Assembly: GCF_000002995.4 (NCBI RefSeq)
Contig: NW_025062478.1
Coordinates: forward strand, 310,001-374,000
From: Brugia malayi
Taxonomy: Eukaryota; Nematoda; Chromadorea; Rhabditida; Onchocercidae
Direction of reading: 5' to 3'
Length of the DNA: 64,000 nt
Below are positions 26,246 to 38,000 of this stretch, piece after piece. Made by a program: the position numbers and the translations under genes. Numbering within the stretch: the first letter of the stretch is position 1; each line of letters opens with the position of its first letter. The notes under the pieces are model-generated. The model had not been told where the DNA came from. It did not search any database and was given only the letters and a program-made list of their open reading frames with translations.

Positions 26246-26940
26246 CTGATTGCTTCTCCTTCTGCACCACATAGTAATCACAGATTAATTCAATTATTCC
26301 AGTTCATATAATAAAGTAATTTCAATTTTTAAATTATTTGATCGCACTTAGTGAAAGACAATAATTGCTGAATGCTTTTTTGCTATAAAAGAAAAAGTAG
26401 AAATTGCTGCTGTTTGCCAATTTGGAATAAGAAATTAATTTGAAAAAGCTTAAAAGACAATTATCACTCGCAAATAATACTTTTCCACTTTTCAGGTAAC
26501 GGTAATAGTAGTATAATAATAGCAGTAATATAGTAAGCAGTGTTATCGATAATAGCACTGATAATGATAATGAGACGATGTTAGTGATAATCTGTGATTG
26601 GCGCCCTGTTGTCAGTAAACTGAATGATATAAGAGGAGAGGCTAAAGAATTACAAAGACATATATGTATGTTAGAATCGAAATATTATCACACACAGACA
26701 ACAAATTGAGGCCAAGATGACTTCAAGGACAATCCGAAATGACTCGTCTAGTTTCACTGATGTTATCACTTTTCATACAGAATCACATATCAGTAGTAGC
26801 AATAGCTGCAGCAACAGCAGCAATAACAACACTGATAACAAAACTTACTGAGAAATGTTCGATAGAAAAACATTTTTTGTTATTATCAGTATGGGATTAA
26901 TCACAACTGAACTGCACATTGATAATCATTTATCTAATTT
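26246..26940 (-). promoter_or_regulatory. Putative promoter of the PDZ membrane gene with seven GATA motifs
   Basis: TGATAA or its complement TTATCA occurs at 26559-26564, 26565-26570, 26585-26590, 26763-26768, 26833-26838, 26883-26888 and 26920-26925, seven times in about 370 bases, 0.3-0.7 kb above the first exon. In nematodes the extended form TGATAA is the preferred site of intestinal and epidermal GATA factors such as ELT-2 and ELT-1. In this A+T-rich DNA the motif also occurs by chance, so the density is suggestive only. Confidence 0.4.
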
Positions 26941-27416
26941 CTATTAAGTGATATCTTCTAAAAGTACTATCATTGCTTTTCTTTCTAGTTTAAATCTTTT
27001 TCAACCTTTTTTAAAAAAGAGTGAATGATTTAATTTAATTTCATAGTGATTGCTCAATGAATTTCATAATGACCTGATTGCACACATATTAAAATAAAAA
27101 TATCATTTAAATAATGCAAAAAAATAAGACCAAAATAAGATCTCTAAATTTCTATTAGAAATTAAAATTTTTGAGAGTAAGCTTATTCATTGAAGTAAGT
27201 AAGTCTTCAAATACCTTTGAGATTTAAGCAGCTCAAATGAGGACAATGACATATGGCCACGATTAGAATTGGTCAAAACAACGACAATGTTTCAAATGGT
27301 CACGAAAAGAGAGAGGGAGCATTGCATAGGACTGATAACAAATTTCATTAACTTCCTTCTAATTTTCTTTCGAGCGCATCTCTTCCGCTTTCCGCCCCAT
27401 TGCCCTTCTCATCATC

Positions 27417-27427
27417 CCTCTCTCTCC

Positions 27428-27460
<33 letters not shown>
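27417..27460. repeat. (CT)n microsatellite
   Basis: About 44 bases of CT with a few interruptions. It is the only one of the eight dinucleotide tracts with the pyrimidine strand on top. The Ser-Leu open frame through it is not a gene. Confidence 0.85.
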
Positions 27461-28319
27461 AGCATTCCCTTTCTCTCACTCTTACGTTACATATTTCAGT
27501 TCGAAAAAGGGTTAAGAAATAAAATTAAATTAAATGATTTATTATACAAATTCTTCATTAAATAGTTAAACGTAGAAATTACAGTAGCATAAATTAACAA
27601 AGGTTGAAAAGTAGTAAATTAATTAAAGTGATAATAACCAATCATTGAGATAATGTATTAATGACTAGCTATCACTGTTAATTTTTATTAATCAAACAGA
27701 TATAATCAATTAGAAAAATTCAAAGGCCAAAATTGTTTACAAATTTAGTAGGTCAACCTGAAAAATGCTTATCGCAGAATGACAAAAGTGAACAATTTAT
27801 TGGTGTGATACGATGTGATTGATTATCACTTTAGACTTTTCAGTTCTCATTTTTCATTCATTCTTTTTCTTTTTTTAAAATAAATTTTATATGCCAAGCA
27901 TATATTATCAGTAAATTATCAGTAAATGAATACATAATAGATCAATTTATCAATAATACTTGAAAGTTCTAGAAGTAACTAAAAGGAAAGTATTTCTCAT
28001 TCCTTCTTTTAAAATTATGATATCATAACATATAGTATAAAAGTTTTAATCAGTTTTTGCCAGTAATTATTTTATGTAAACAATTAATTTCTGATATTTT
28101 ACTAACAATTAAACTGGTCTAACGTTTACAATTGAAATTCTTTCTGTTAATGTTAAAATCTAAAATATTTCCATTGCTAACCATAAGAAGCAAAAAATGA
28201 AAATATTAGAGTTAAATTAATAGATGGAATGGAGCAAATGGTAAATTTATTTGTAAGTTTTCAATTCTTTCAGGTATTTACCATAGAAATGAGAAAAAGA
28301 AAACGAATTAAACTGTTAG

Positions 28320-28371
<52 letters not shown>
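28320..28371. repeat. 52-base A tract
   Basis: An uninterrupted A tract of about 52 bases, followed within 10 bases by the hairpin at 28382. The poly-Lys open frame across it is an artefact. Its exact length may be affected by sequencing or assembly. Confidence 0.85.
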
Positions 28372-28373
<2 letters not shown>

Positions 28374-28381
28374 AAAAAGAA

Positions 28382-28423
28382 AAATCCATTCACTCTAACA
28401 GTTTGGTTAGAGTGAATGGATTT
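28382..28423. repeat. Perfect 18-bp stem hairpin
   Basis: AAATCCATTCACTCTAAC (28382-28399) and its exact reverse complement (28406-28423) flank a six-base AGTTTG loop. It sits directly after the 52-base A tract. The stem is too short for a typical microRNA precursor. A foldback element end or an assembly fold-over are other options. Confidence 0.7.
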
Positions 28424-28888
28424 CAATGAATATTAACTTACATTATGCATATTATGTTTACTTTTACAATCCTGAAAGTAAACAAATCACATAATATTAT
28501 CAAATGACAGTAGAAGTCCATCAGATTTTACATTGTTGAAAAGTATTATTAAAAGTGTTAAAGAGATATTATAGGACGGTTTTCATTTTAGTTTAAAATT
28601 TGAAAACAAAAATAAAAAAACAACAAAAATTAAACATTTGTTTATTCGGCGATGAAAGACTAATGGCAATGGAATGTTGCAAGTTAATATGTTTCTCTTT
28701 TGTAGCATTCACATTTTTAATTGAAACCTAAAAAATCTGAAAGATCAAAGCTCAATGGATATTTAATTAAATATTTAGGAAATTCATTTCGGTTTGTTGC
28801 GGTAAATAAATTAATAATGTTTAAAAAAAAGTCAAAAAAAATTCACTTTTTGCAAAAAAATTCTTTCCCCAAAAGAAATATGATTAAT

Positions 28889-29112
28889 CATTCATATCAT
28901 GATAATATGATAATTAATGGATTTCATATCATGATAATATGATAATTAATGGATTTCATATCATGATAATATGATAATTAATGGATTTCATATCATGATA
29001 ATATGATAATTAATGGATTTCATATCATGATAATATGATAATTAATGGATTTCATATCATGATAATATGATAATTAATGGATTTCATATCATGATAATAT
29101 GACAAATAATGA
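28889..29112. repeat. 32-bp minisatellite, about 7 copies
   Basis: Units start at 28921, 28953, 28985, 29017, 29049 and 29081, with a partial copy before. The central five copies are identical. Each contains the palindrome ATATCATGATAT and a GATAATTAATGG tail. The last copy has decayed (GACAAATAATG). The near-identity indicates recent amplification. Confidence 0.95.
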
Positions 29113-29231
29113 ATGACACACTAAATTATCAAATCATTAAAAATTCACTATTGCTAGTGATAACACAGGAATAGTAATAATTCATACAATATAAATTAAA
29201 TGCATGCAAAGCATGCAGGTCAAATGTGTAT

Positions 29232-29316
29232 GCAATTTGCACATAATGGATGCCTGCAAACATTTCATGCAGCTTGCACATAATGGATGCATGCAAACAT
29301 TCCATGCAGTTTGCAC
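29232..29316. repeat. 37-bp tandem repeat, 2.3 copies
   Basis: Units at 29232 and 29269 plus a partial third share TTGCACATAATGGATGC and TGCAAACATT. Flanking GCATGC palindromes (about 29202-29217) extend the pattern. It lies 120 bases past the 32-bp array. Confidence 0.85.
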
Positions 29317-30152
29317 TATTTTTTGTTCGTTAACTTTTTATCGAATTAAACTCAGTTTATACTTTTAACAATTTTTTTTTTTTTACTTTTCAAAAAAAGA
29401 AAAAATTAACAATAAAATATAAAGTTAAAAGAGAAATTGAGATTCAAGAGAAGAAATTTGAAACAAATTTCGTTGTGTGAAATGAACGTTTGTGTGTTTT
29501 CCCATTTCATTGAAATTTTCATTTGCATTTATTATTGAAAGAACTGAAAAGAAAAATCTGAGAATGAAGATAGCATGAAATTGAAGAAAAAATAAAGAAT
29601 GTAACGAAATAATAAATGAAAATGAGCAGACTTATTAAAACATTTTGAAATTTCAATAAAATGAAAAGAAAAAAAAAAAACAAACATTCCACTATACACA
29701 ATCATATTTCGTCTCAAATTTCTTTCAATGAATTTCAATCTTTCATTTTCATTTCTTATTTAACTCTTTTTTTTTTTTTTTTTGAATTTGGTATTTTATT
29801 TTGAGAGATTTCAAAAGTTCTCTTTTCATTTCATTTCATTTCATCTCTCATCTCTTTCTGCTTTATTTTATTTGTATTTTATCCAATGATCATAACAAAT
29901 AACGATTAATTTAATACAAAACATTAATTTTAAATTAACGTTTGCTGTTTTCAATGTGATTGGATGGATTTTTGCGCCCAACTGATCAATCGTTAACAAT
30001 ATAGCAATGAATACAAACAAATAAAAAAGAAAAAATAGCAGAAAACTGGTTTGGATGAGAAAGAAGGAAACAATATGCACAATTTGTGACCACAGAAAAA
30101 ACTGAAATGAATTCAGCCGGAAGGAATGCTTTGTCAATCATTTCCGGACACA

Positions 30153-30206
30153 CTGATATTCTCGAGCAATATTTCTCGACTGATATTCTCAGACGATATT
30201 TCTCGA
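30153..30206. repeat. 27-bp tandem duplication
   Basis: Two adjacent 27-base units, each CTGATATTCTC... followed by ...ATATTTCTCGA, differ at a few central positions. There is no gene in the region. Confidence 0.75.
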
Positions 30207-31929
30207 CTTCTCGTACAATTTAATTCAGATAATTTGACATGACTGTCGATCTGTTATATCAATAACTGCTAATATTGAGGTATAAAGTTGCAAGCATTCA
30301 TCAATTAAAGATTAATTAATTATTGGATGAAAAGTGGTTGAATATTAATCTTTCAAATACAGAAATAAATGATAAAAGTAGAAGAATTCTTTTTCGAACA
30401 AATGAAAGGATAGCAGGGAGACATAAATGAAATACGGAAGTGTTCCGTTCTTTTTATAACCGAAAGGGTAAATACAGAAAGAGCATTCTATTTCTAATGC
30501 TTCCGTTTTTTTTTTCTGTTTTTTTTAGTTCCTCAATTAAATAAAATTTTAGTTGTTTAGGCATAGTCATAGAATTTTATTAATTGCAGGTATTGTCGTT
30601 TTCACTGAAGAAAGTCAGTCAAATTAAAAGCTTTGAAAATAAATGAGAAAATAAATTTGTTAAGAATATAGTGAATTAAAGTATGAAGAAAAAATTTTAA
30701 ATAGCTTAAAGTCTGTGTTAATCTGATAATGCAAGCAGTATCTGTAATTAATTGGAATTGAAGTTAGAGGTCAAATGATGGTAACCTTTGAGTAAACATT
30801 TTAAAAGTTTAAAAGAAGCAATAACTGATTTCAAAGAGAGAAGTGGTTTTCAATAATTTCAGTTGTGCAAAAAAAAAAAGAAAATATTAAGGCTGAAATT
30901 GAGGTCAGACAAGAGATTATCATGAAGTAATATTATTCTATGGAAATGAAAAAAAAGCATACTTCACACTGAATTACAAATAACATCTTGAAAATCCAAT
31001 TGGAATATGAAGTGTTTTATTTGCTCAGAAATTAAATATTTAAAATTCTTCAAATTTAAAAAAAAAAAACATGACTTCTCAGCCAAACAATTATGATAAT
31101 AAAAATAACGCTTATTAGAAAGAAAAAAAATTGACAATATTATCTGTCATAATTCCAAGAAAAAAAAATATTTGCTATTTTTCTAAAGTTTCGAAATGCT
31201 AATATATCTTAATAAATAGCAATAAGAGAAAGATGAAGAATTCATCACAGTTATTTTTATTTTTTTTTTTTCTAAGTATTTACGTATAAAAATTTTACTA
31301 TGAAATTATTACTTACATAAAGGCGAATTTCATTCACATAAAGTTAATAATATTGTCATCAAATTAAATAAATTAATTTCTATTAATTAGCAGATTTTTT
31401 TTATTATTTAATGCCCTTTTTCTCGTAATAATTAATTAATTTATGGTTTGATGTAATCTTACTAAAGCCATCAAAATTTTTTCATTTTATGAAAGAAAGA
31501 AAATTTTTTAATTTTAAAAATAACAAATAGTCATCAGCCATTCTTTATTACAATGAAATGAATAAATTTGTCTCCAACTCTTTAATCATTTTGATTTACG
31601 GTTTGTTGGGAAAACTTTTCGAAAAACAACGAATCGAAATCGCACGAAATTACTTAATATTATTCACTTATTTTTTTCTTGCAATTGAATTAGAAAATTG
31701 TGTGCTTTAGAGGAAATCATAACCTTAAAATAACTCATAAATTCTTCAAATTAATTTAAATTAGAATTACTTGTAATTTCAGTTTGTGTTTTTGTTCAAA
31801 CGGTTAAGTATGACATCGATTTATCATAATGTAATATGATTAATTAGTTTACAGTAACTGTCAACTTGATCAATAAATAATTCTGATAAGAAATGACAGC
31901 AATAATTTTAGTCTAATTTTGATAGGAAA

Positions 31930-32105
31930 GCGTAAGAGTACTTAAGGTGCGTGACAGTTGACGCCGATCCGAGCTTTGATTGTCACGCATATCACGCATA
32001 CTCAATAAGATGAGTGATTAAGGGAATGTCCGAGGTGACATGTCCTCGACTCGACTTGTCTTCAAAAACTTCTTAAAGTGATGTCACATTAGCCTTATAT
32101 TGAAT
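31930..32105. other. GC-richer patch with inverted repeats
   Basis: A stretch of visibly higher GC than its surroundings. It has TGCGTGACA (31948-31956) paired with TGTCACGCA (31981-31989), a perfect 9-bp inverted repeat with a 24-base spacer, and CGAGG/CCTCG arms at 32031-32048. No open frame with splice sites was found. A structured RNA, an enhancer or a decayed element are possible. No family was recognised. Confidence 0.35.
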
Positions 32106-34673
32106 GAGCACTTCGAGTGGTCAATTTTTTGATTAAATTAAAGTGGCGCTAAAGCACTAAATGAATTAAATTTTTTTTGCTTCCATTGCATTAATTTCAA
32201 CATTAAATAGTAATAAGTGAATAATTAATTAAACGTTTATTCTTGAATTGAGTACAATTTTCAACAAATTTAAATAAATTTAAGAATTTCAACAATAGCA
32301 TTCTCTTCTAGAAATGGTACAATTACTAATAATTATTAATTAATTATTTCATATGACTATAATTAAATGTAAAAATTTAATTTGATAAAAAATTTCTGAT
32401 GAAATGAAATGAACTTAGTGAAACGGAATTTTCTCTTTTTTGCTAGAAGGATCAATAAATATTTTGTCATTTTTTCTTCTATTTGTGATAATATAAATGT
32501 CTGTTTGGCGCTTTTGTTTCTTGTTTTATTAGCGCTCCTTCTTTCAAAGTAACTTTGTTTCATGCAAAGTTTATATTTTAACAAATGCAATTTTGTTAAA
32601 TTTTGACTCACTTGGCATTTCACAAAATGAATGAGTCTTAATTTTCAATTTAAATATTTATCCATGCCGGAATTATCGTTAGCTTTAGATTATAATGAAG
32701 AATTTGATGCTAAGATTATTTGAAGCTATTATATAAGCCTTATCTTATCTTTGAGTATTATTAATTAGACTGGAAAGTACAACTCGTCTAGCAAAAAGTA
32801 TCTAAGGCAACGAGTTTAATTGTCAAACAACATTTGCTGCATATTTTAATCCTTCATTCTTCTTTTTTGCTTCTCTTCAATAGCAACAAAACTCAATGAT
32901 TATTTTAGGGGTCACTGTTATGACCTCTCTTCAAATTCAAGAGTCAAAATTAATATATTTCAACTGATAGTTGAAAGTTGAAATTAAGTATTAATTAAAA
33001 TTTTCCGTCTAATTTCAAATAAGTGACAGTTCACTGCCACTGTCATTTAAACAAACAAATGAAAGCTTTTATCAAAAAATGTGTGAGTGATGAAAATCTT
33101 AAAAATGCCAATTAAAATTAATAGCGCCCTTATCTTAAAAGTTCTCTTTTTGCCAAAAAAAAAAACAAATAGACTTCAAAAATTCTTTTCTCTTTTGCCT
33201 TTTCATAAATTGCAATGTTTTTGTCATCATAAAACAAAAAGAAAAAAGTATAAAAAATCAAATTACTTATATGAGTAAAAGATCAAAAAATGAAACTATT
33301 ATTTTACGTTAGATTATTAAATTTAAAAAAAAAAAAAATATTGCTAATAATTTGAGAGTTTTAATGATTAACGATGAAACAATATGTGAGGAAAAAATTA
33401 ATTGATATGACCTTTTCATCAGTTCATCACTTTTTGTTTTCTTTTTAATCAAAAAAGATAAATGACCTTATATATAACAAAAAAGAAATTTCCATCTTTT
33501 CATGCAATCATTAATAGTAATAAATATACAAATGGAATAATTTGATAATAACCAATTTGAATTACAAAAAAAAAAAAAAAAAAAAAAAAAGGAATTTAAG
33601 AAAACTAAAAAAGTTCAAATTTCAAAAAAAGGTGAATAATGACAATGGAAAAGTATCAGTAATTAGAAATTCATTTTTTTCTTTTTGAAAGGGAATATTT
33701 GAATGTAATTATGATAGAATCAACCATTTAATGTCATATAATGAATAAACTTTCCGTTCATTCTATTTCAACGCCTAAATGAAAATTAAAATAATTTTGT
33801 TTCATACTTTAAATGTTACAGCGAATTGCCCTCAATAAATTGAAAGGTATAGAAACTTCCAGATATTATCAAAGAAAAAAATAATAATAATAATAATGAT
33901 AGAAAATTAAATAAACTTTTTATCTTTAGAGGAACTAGAAAATCACTGCAAATTATGCACAAGGAATAAAACCTGATATAAAATTGATTGGAAATGAATG
34001 ATCAATTCCCTCTCTTACTATGTAAAGTATTTCAGATGATCTATTCTGCCATCTTGAATTTAAAAAAAAAAAAAGAGCGAAGATTTTAAAATCGAAGAGT
34101 CAAATTTAGCAGAAAGAAAAATATCATAGTAACAGATCTTTCAAAATATCTAATATTTATATTCAATTTCTTTATTGCTATTTCTCAAATTAATCAATCA
34201 GGGTGTCTAATCACAGTAATCACTGATAAATCAATCAATAGATAAGTTAAATAAGACTGTCTTCACATAAATAAATTTACTCAGTTTATGCACAATGAAA
34301 TTCTACAATTATTGCACAATTTTTTGGAAATGTATAGTGATTGCACCTTACTTCTCGTTTAAATATTGATCTTTCTATTATTCTATCATTAAATTTATTT
34401 CTGTGACTAACTTTCCATTAAATTATTCCAATCAGTTTACTATTTATGACTGCAGTATCACTACAGCATCAATTATTTATTATTTCATTACGGATGAATG
34501 TAAATTTATCGTTTATTTGTTCATTAACAATCAAAAATATTAAAGAAGGAAAAAGTAATCTTCGCAATTATTTTATCTTTATTTGATATGAATGACAAAT
34601 TGGAAAGTTCTGAAATGAATCATGTGGACAGGTATTGATAAGCAGGTAGAACTCTACTTTAAGATGTATGAAA

Positions 34674-34683
34674 GGGGGGGGGG
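34674..34683 (+). repeat. G10 homopolymer
   Basis: Ten consecutive G in otherwise A+T-rich DNA, about 350 bases past the prx-6 stop. Long monoG tracts are rare and form quadruplexes. Confidence 0.9.
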
Positions 34684-35031
34684 AATCTTACTAACAATAA
34701 GTTCCGAGCAAAATTGATTAGAATATATACACCTAATACATTAGTACATAATGTCCAACAATTGAAAATTATTACAAACATATTACATAAGAATGATCAG
34801 AGTACATGAGCAGAGTGCAATGTGCGTTAGATCAAAGGCTAAAACAATTTCAGCAACACAGTTTTTTAAAAAAAGAAATAAGGATGTGACAAAATAAATG
34901 AAAATGCAAAAAGCACAATTTAAGTACTTTAACGATCTTTTCGTGAAGAAATGAAGACAATATTGCTATTTCTGAAGAACCAAAAAAGCTTAAGCTACTC
35001 AAAAAGCCTTAGCATCAAAATATTGAGAAGT

Positions 35032-38000
35032 TTAGAGTTCATGCAACTGTCCGCAATTTGCACCAAGAGATGGAATTATCTGAAATCATTTTTACGCAGG
35101 AATACTATTGTAATTTCTTAATTATTGACTTATACGTTCTATGTTCTAGTGATAACTTTTCAAAAACTTATTAATTTTCTTTAATAGTTTAAAAGGTCAA
35201 ACATCAAAAAAATTCATAATCAAATCAAATGTTACTTAATCAAGTTCATCTCTATTCTAAAATCAGGAAAACAGCTCAAGAAAAACTAACCTCACTCACT
35301 GCATTTTTGAGATTATCCTGTGTGATTAAAAGCTGTTCCTCAGGTACTGCCATTCCGATTTCTATAGCTTCAATTCGCTTTCGTATTGCATCCATTTGTG
35401 CACGGGAAATTACTGCATGCAAATCTGCTCCCGATGACAAATGACCACACGATTCTGCCTAAACAGCAAGTTTTCAAAAAAAAAAAAAAAAGTGAAAATT
35501 GAAATAAGCTTTTTTACCAAAAAATTTGAACACATCAGTAACGCACCTGTGAAATTTGATAAATAGCTACAATTATGAATCCAAACCTAATGGAAAGTCA
35601 TCAAATTATGTTAACAGAATTACTTTAAACATACTTTGTTACAGAATGTTACTGCCATTACATTCACAGATTGTATTATCCTTCATAAATTATGTCAACA
35701 ACTGTTGTTGTTTTTTTCATTAATTTTTATTGTTAGTGATATTTTAAAGATAAATTAATTCATTAATGGCATACAATTTCTTTCAAATCAACATCATCGG
35801 CAAATGTTATATTTCTGCTAGCTGCACGAAGTATACGTTCACGTGTTACAACATCCCTTGTTCCACTTACTTCAATGATTTTGTCAAACCTTAAACAAAT
35901 AAAGAACGAGTAAAAAGAGGAAACGGAAATGAATCTTTCATTCGTCACAATGAGTCAAAAAAAATGGATATGTAAAAAAGTTTCGAATTATAACACAATA
36001 TTATATAAGTTACCGGATTACCTTCCTGGCCTCAGTAGCGATGAGTCTAACAAATCAAGCCGATTTGTAGCACCCAAAATAAAGATTTTTGAATCTTCCA
36101 AGCAATCTAATTCTGCAGTCAACTGTGATACAATGCTGGAATTAAATATAAAATTGATAGCGTAAATGATTATATTATAAAAATTATAGCTGACAAACAA
36201 ATTATAGGAGAGTTGCTGTTGAATTATAGCTGATAAACACACTTATCAACTACACGATTAGAATCACCGCAACGACCTCGTTTTGAAGCAAGAGAATCGA
36301 GTTCATCGAAGAATAATACACAAGGCTCAGCTTGTCGCGCTTTCTCAAACACTAAAAGAAATGATTTCAACAATTTTCAAATATCTACAATTCTTCTATC
36401 ATCATGATAGTCATATGTGATGTGATTCAGAAATAATTATGCATAATTAAGATTGATAAAAAAAGCACACTACCTTTGCGAACATTTGCTTCGCTTTGGC
36501 CAACATATTTGTTGAGTAGTTCGGGTCCTTTTACACTTAGAAAAGTTATTTTAAACTGATTTGCGATAGCTGCAAAATAGTAGTCAACAACACTTTCAGT
36601 ATTTTAATGTCAAAGAATCATCAAACAACATCAACCTGTTATATGAATTTACTATAGCTGTATGAGAAAGGACGGACACAAATTAAAATTTATATTCAAT
36701 TTTGGAAGAAGTTTTAATTTTTCTTAGAACGGTGCAGTACGGGTTTCAAAATTAGCGATTCTAACAATAAAACCTAAACCTTTAGCAATGAGTGTTTTAC
36801 CACAACCAGGAGGACCATACAACAAAGCACCACTACGTCTCATATTCTTTTTCCCTTGCAAATTCAGAATTAAACTTTCAATAACAATTTGTTTGACATC
36901 CTCTAAACCACCAACATCGTCCCATGTCACTTTTGGTATCTATAAATTTGTCTAGGAATAATATTATAGAGAAACTGTAGTTTTAAATTAACACAATGAA
37001 ACCTATAAACTTTCCCTAACATTTTAAAGAATTTAAGAAATTAAAGATTTTTATTTCCAGTAAGTTTTTTTTTTTACATTAATTTGCTTATCAAATCCTT
37101 GTCCTCAAAAGTCAACGTCGTACATTATCGATTAATATTTGTAAACAATCAATATTCCAAAATATTAAAGGTTGGATAAAGAACGAGCTGTATTTTAGAT
37201 GAATTATATTTGAAATTAAATTCAAAACTAATTAGTGATAACTTACAGCGGGTGCTCCAACTTTATCAGCTAATCTTTTATTACGCGTATCAATCGCCCA
37301 TATGAAATGTTCGGTTTTTAGTTTCGGCCTGTAAAAATGAATTCCGAGTATTTGAGAAATCTGACTACCCCTACCTGAATAGCATCAAAAAAAGACTTAC
37401 GAATTTGTAGTATTTTTCCGAAATAATGCATCCGATAGAACAGCATGCAGATCAGATAAAGTAAATCCCTAAAATTTGACAAGTTTTAGATATCGTCAAT
37501 TTTCATTCAAATTTCTTTAAACAACAAATTTGATGTTAGGATTATAAATAAGTATGCTAAAAAATTTATGGAAAAAAATATGCTGAAAATTATAAAATGG
37601 ATGAGTCCAAGGTAAAAAAGAATGTAGAACAACTTACGCTTGTCTGATGGACAATGGTAGCAATATCGATGAGATCTGGCTCATCAACTTCATGCATAAT
37701 TATAGATTTTCGATCTTCTTCGGTGAGTAATGGAATTTGGAAATGATAAAGAATTAAAGAACGTAATGAAACCGGTAATGTTGATAATTTATTGCAATCA
37801 CAAACCAGAAATATGGCAGGTATGGTGCAAGTTTTAAGAAGCTTCGTTAAACATATCAACCCTCGAGCATCTGTAACAAAAATTCTGCTTGAAAATATTT
37901 TTAAAAAAATCAGACTTGTAATTAAAGTCAACAACACTTGAAAAAACCATTAATTGAGTCATTTTAAAGATGAAACAGAACTGTTTAGTAAATAATTATA

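Larger units (their letters stand above)
26941..35031. other. Gene-free A+T-rich interval with tandem repeats
   Basis: There is no supported gene over about 8 kb. The longest open frames pass through CT repeats, poly-A or biased A/T sequence and lack coding character. The interval holds the repeats, hairpin, GC-richer patch and G tract listed separately. The lowest part, below 35032, should include the 3' UTR of prx-6. Confidence 0.5.

Noticed and set aside
27269..27565. 98-residue plus-strand frame with Ser-Leu repeats
   Set aside because: The repeats come from the CT microsatellite, and the flanks are A+T-rich chance sequence.
28229..28429. Open frame with a long poly-Lys run
   Set aside because: It is created by the 52-base A tract and the adjoining hairpin and has no coding character on either side.
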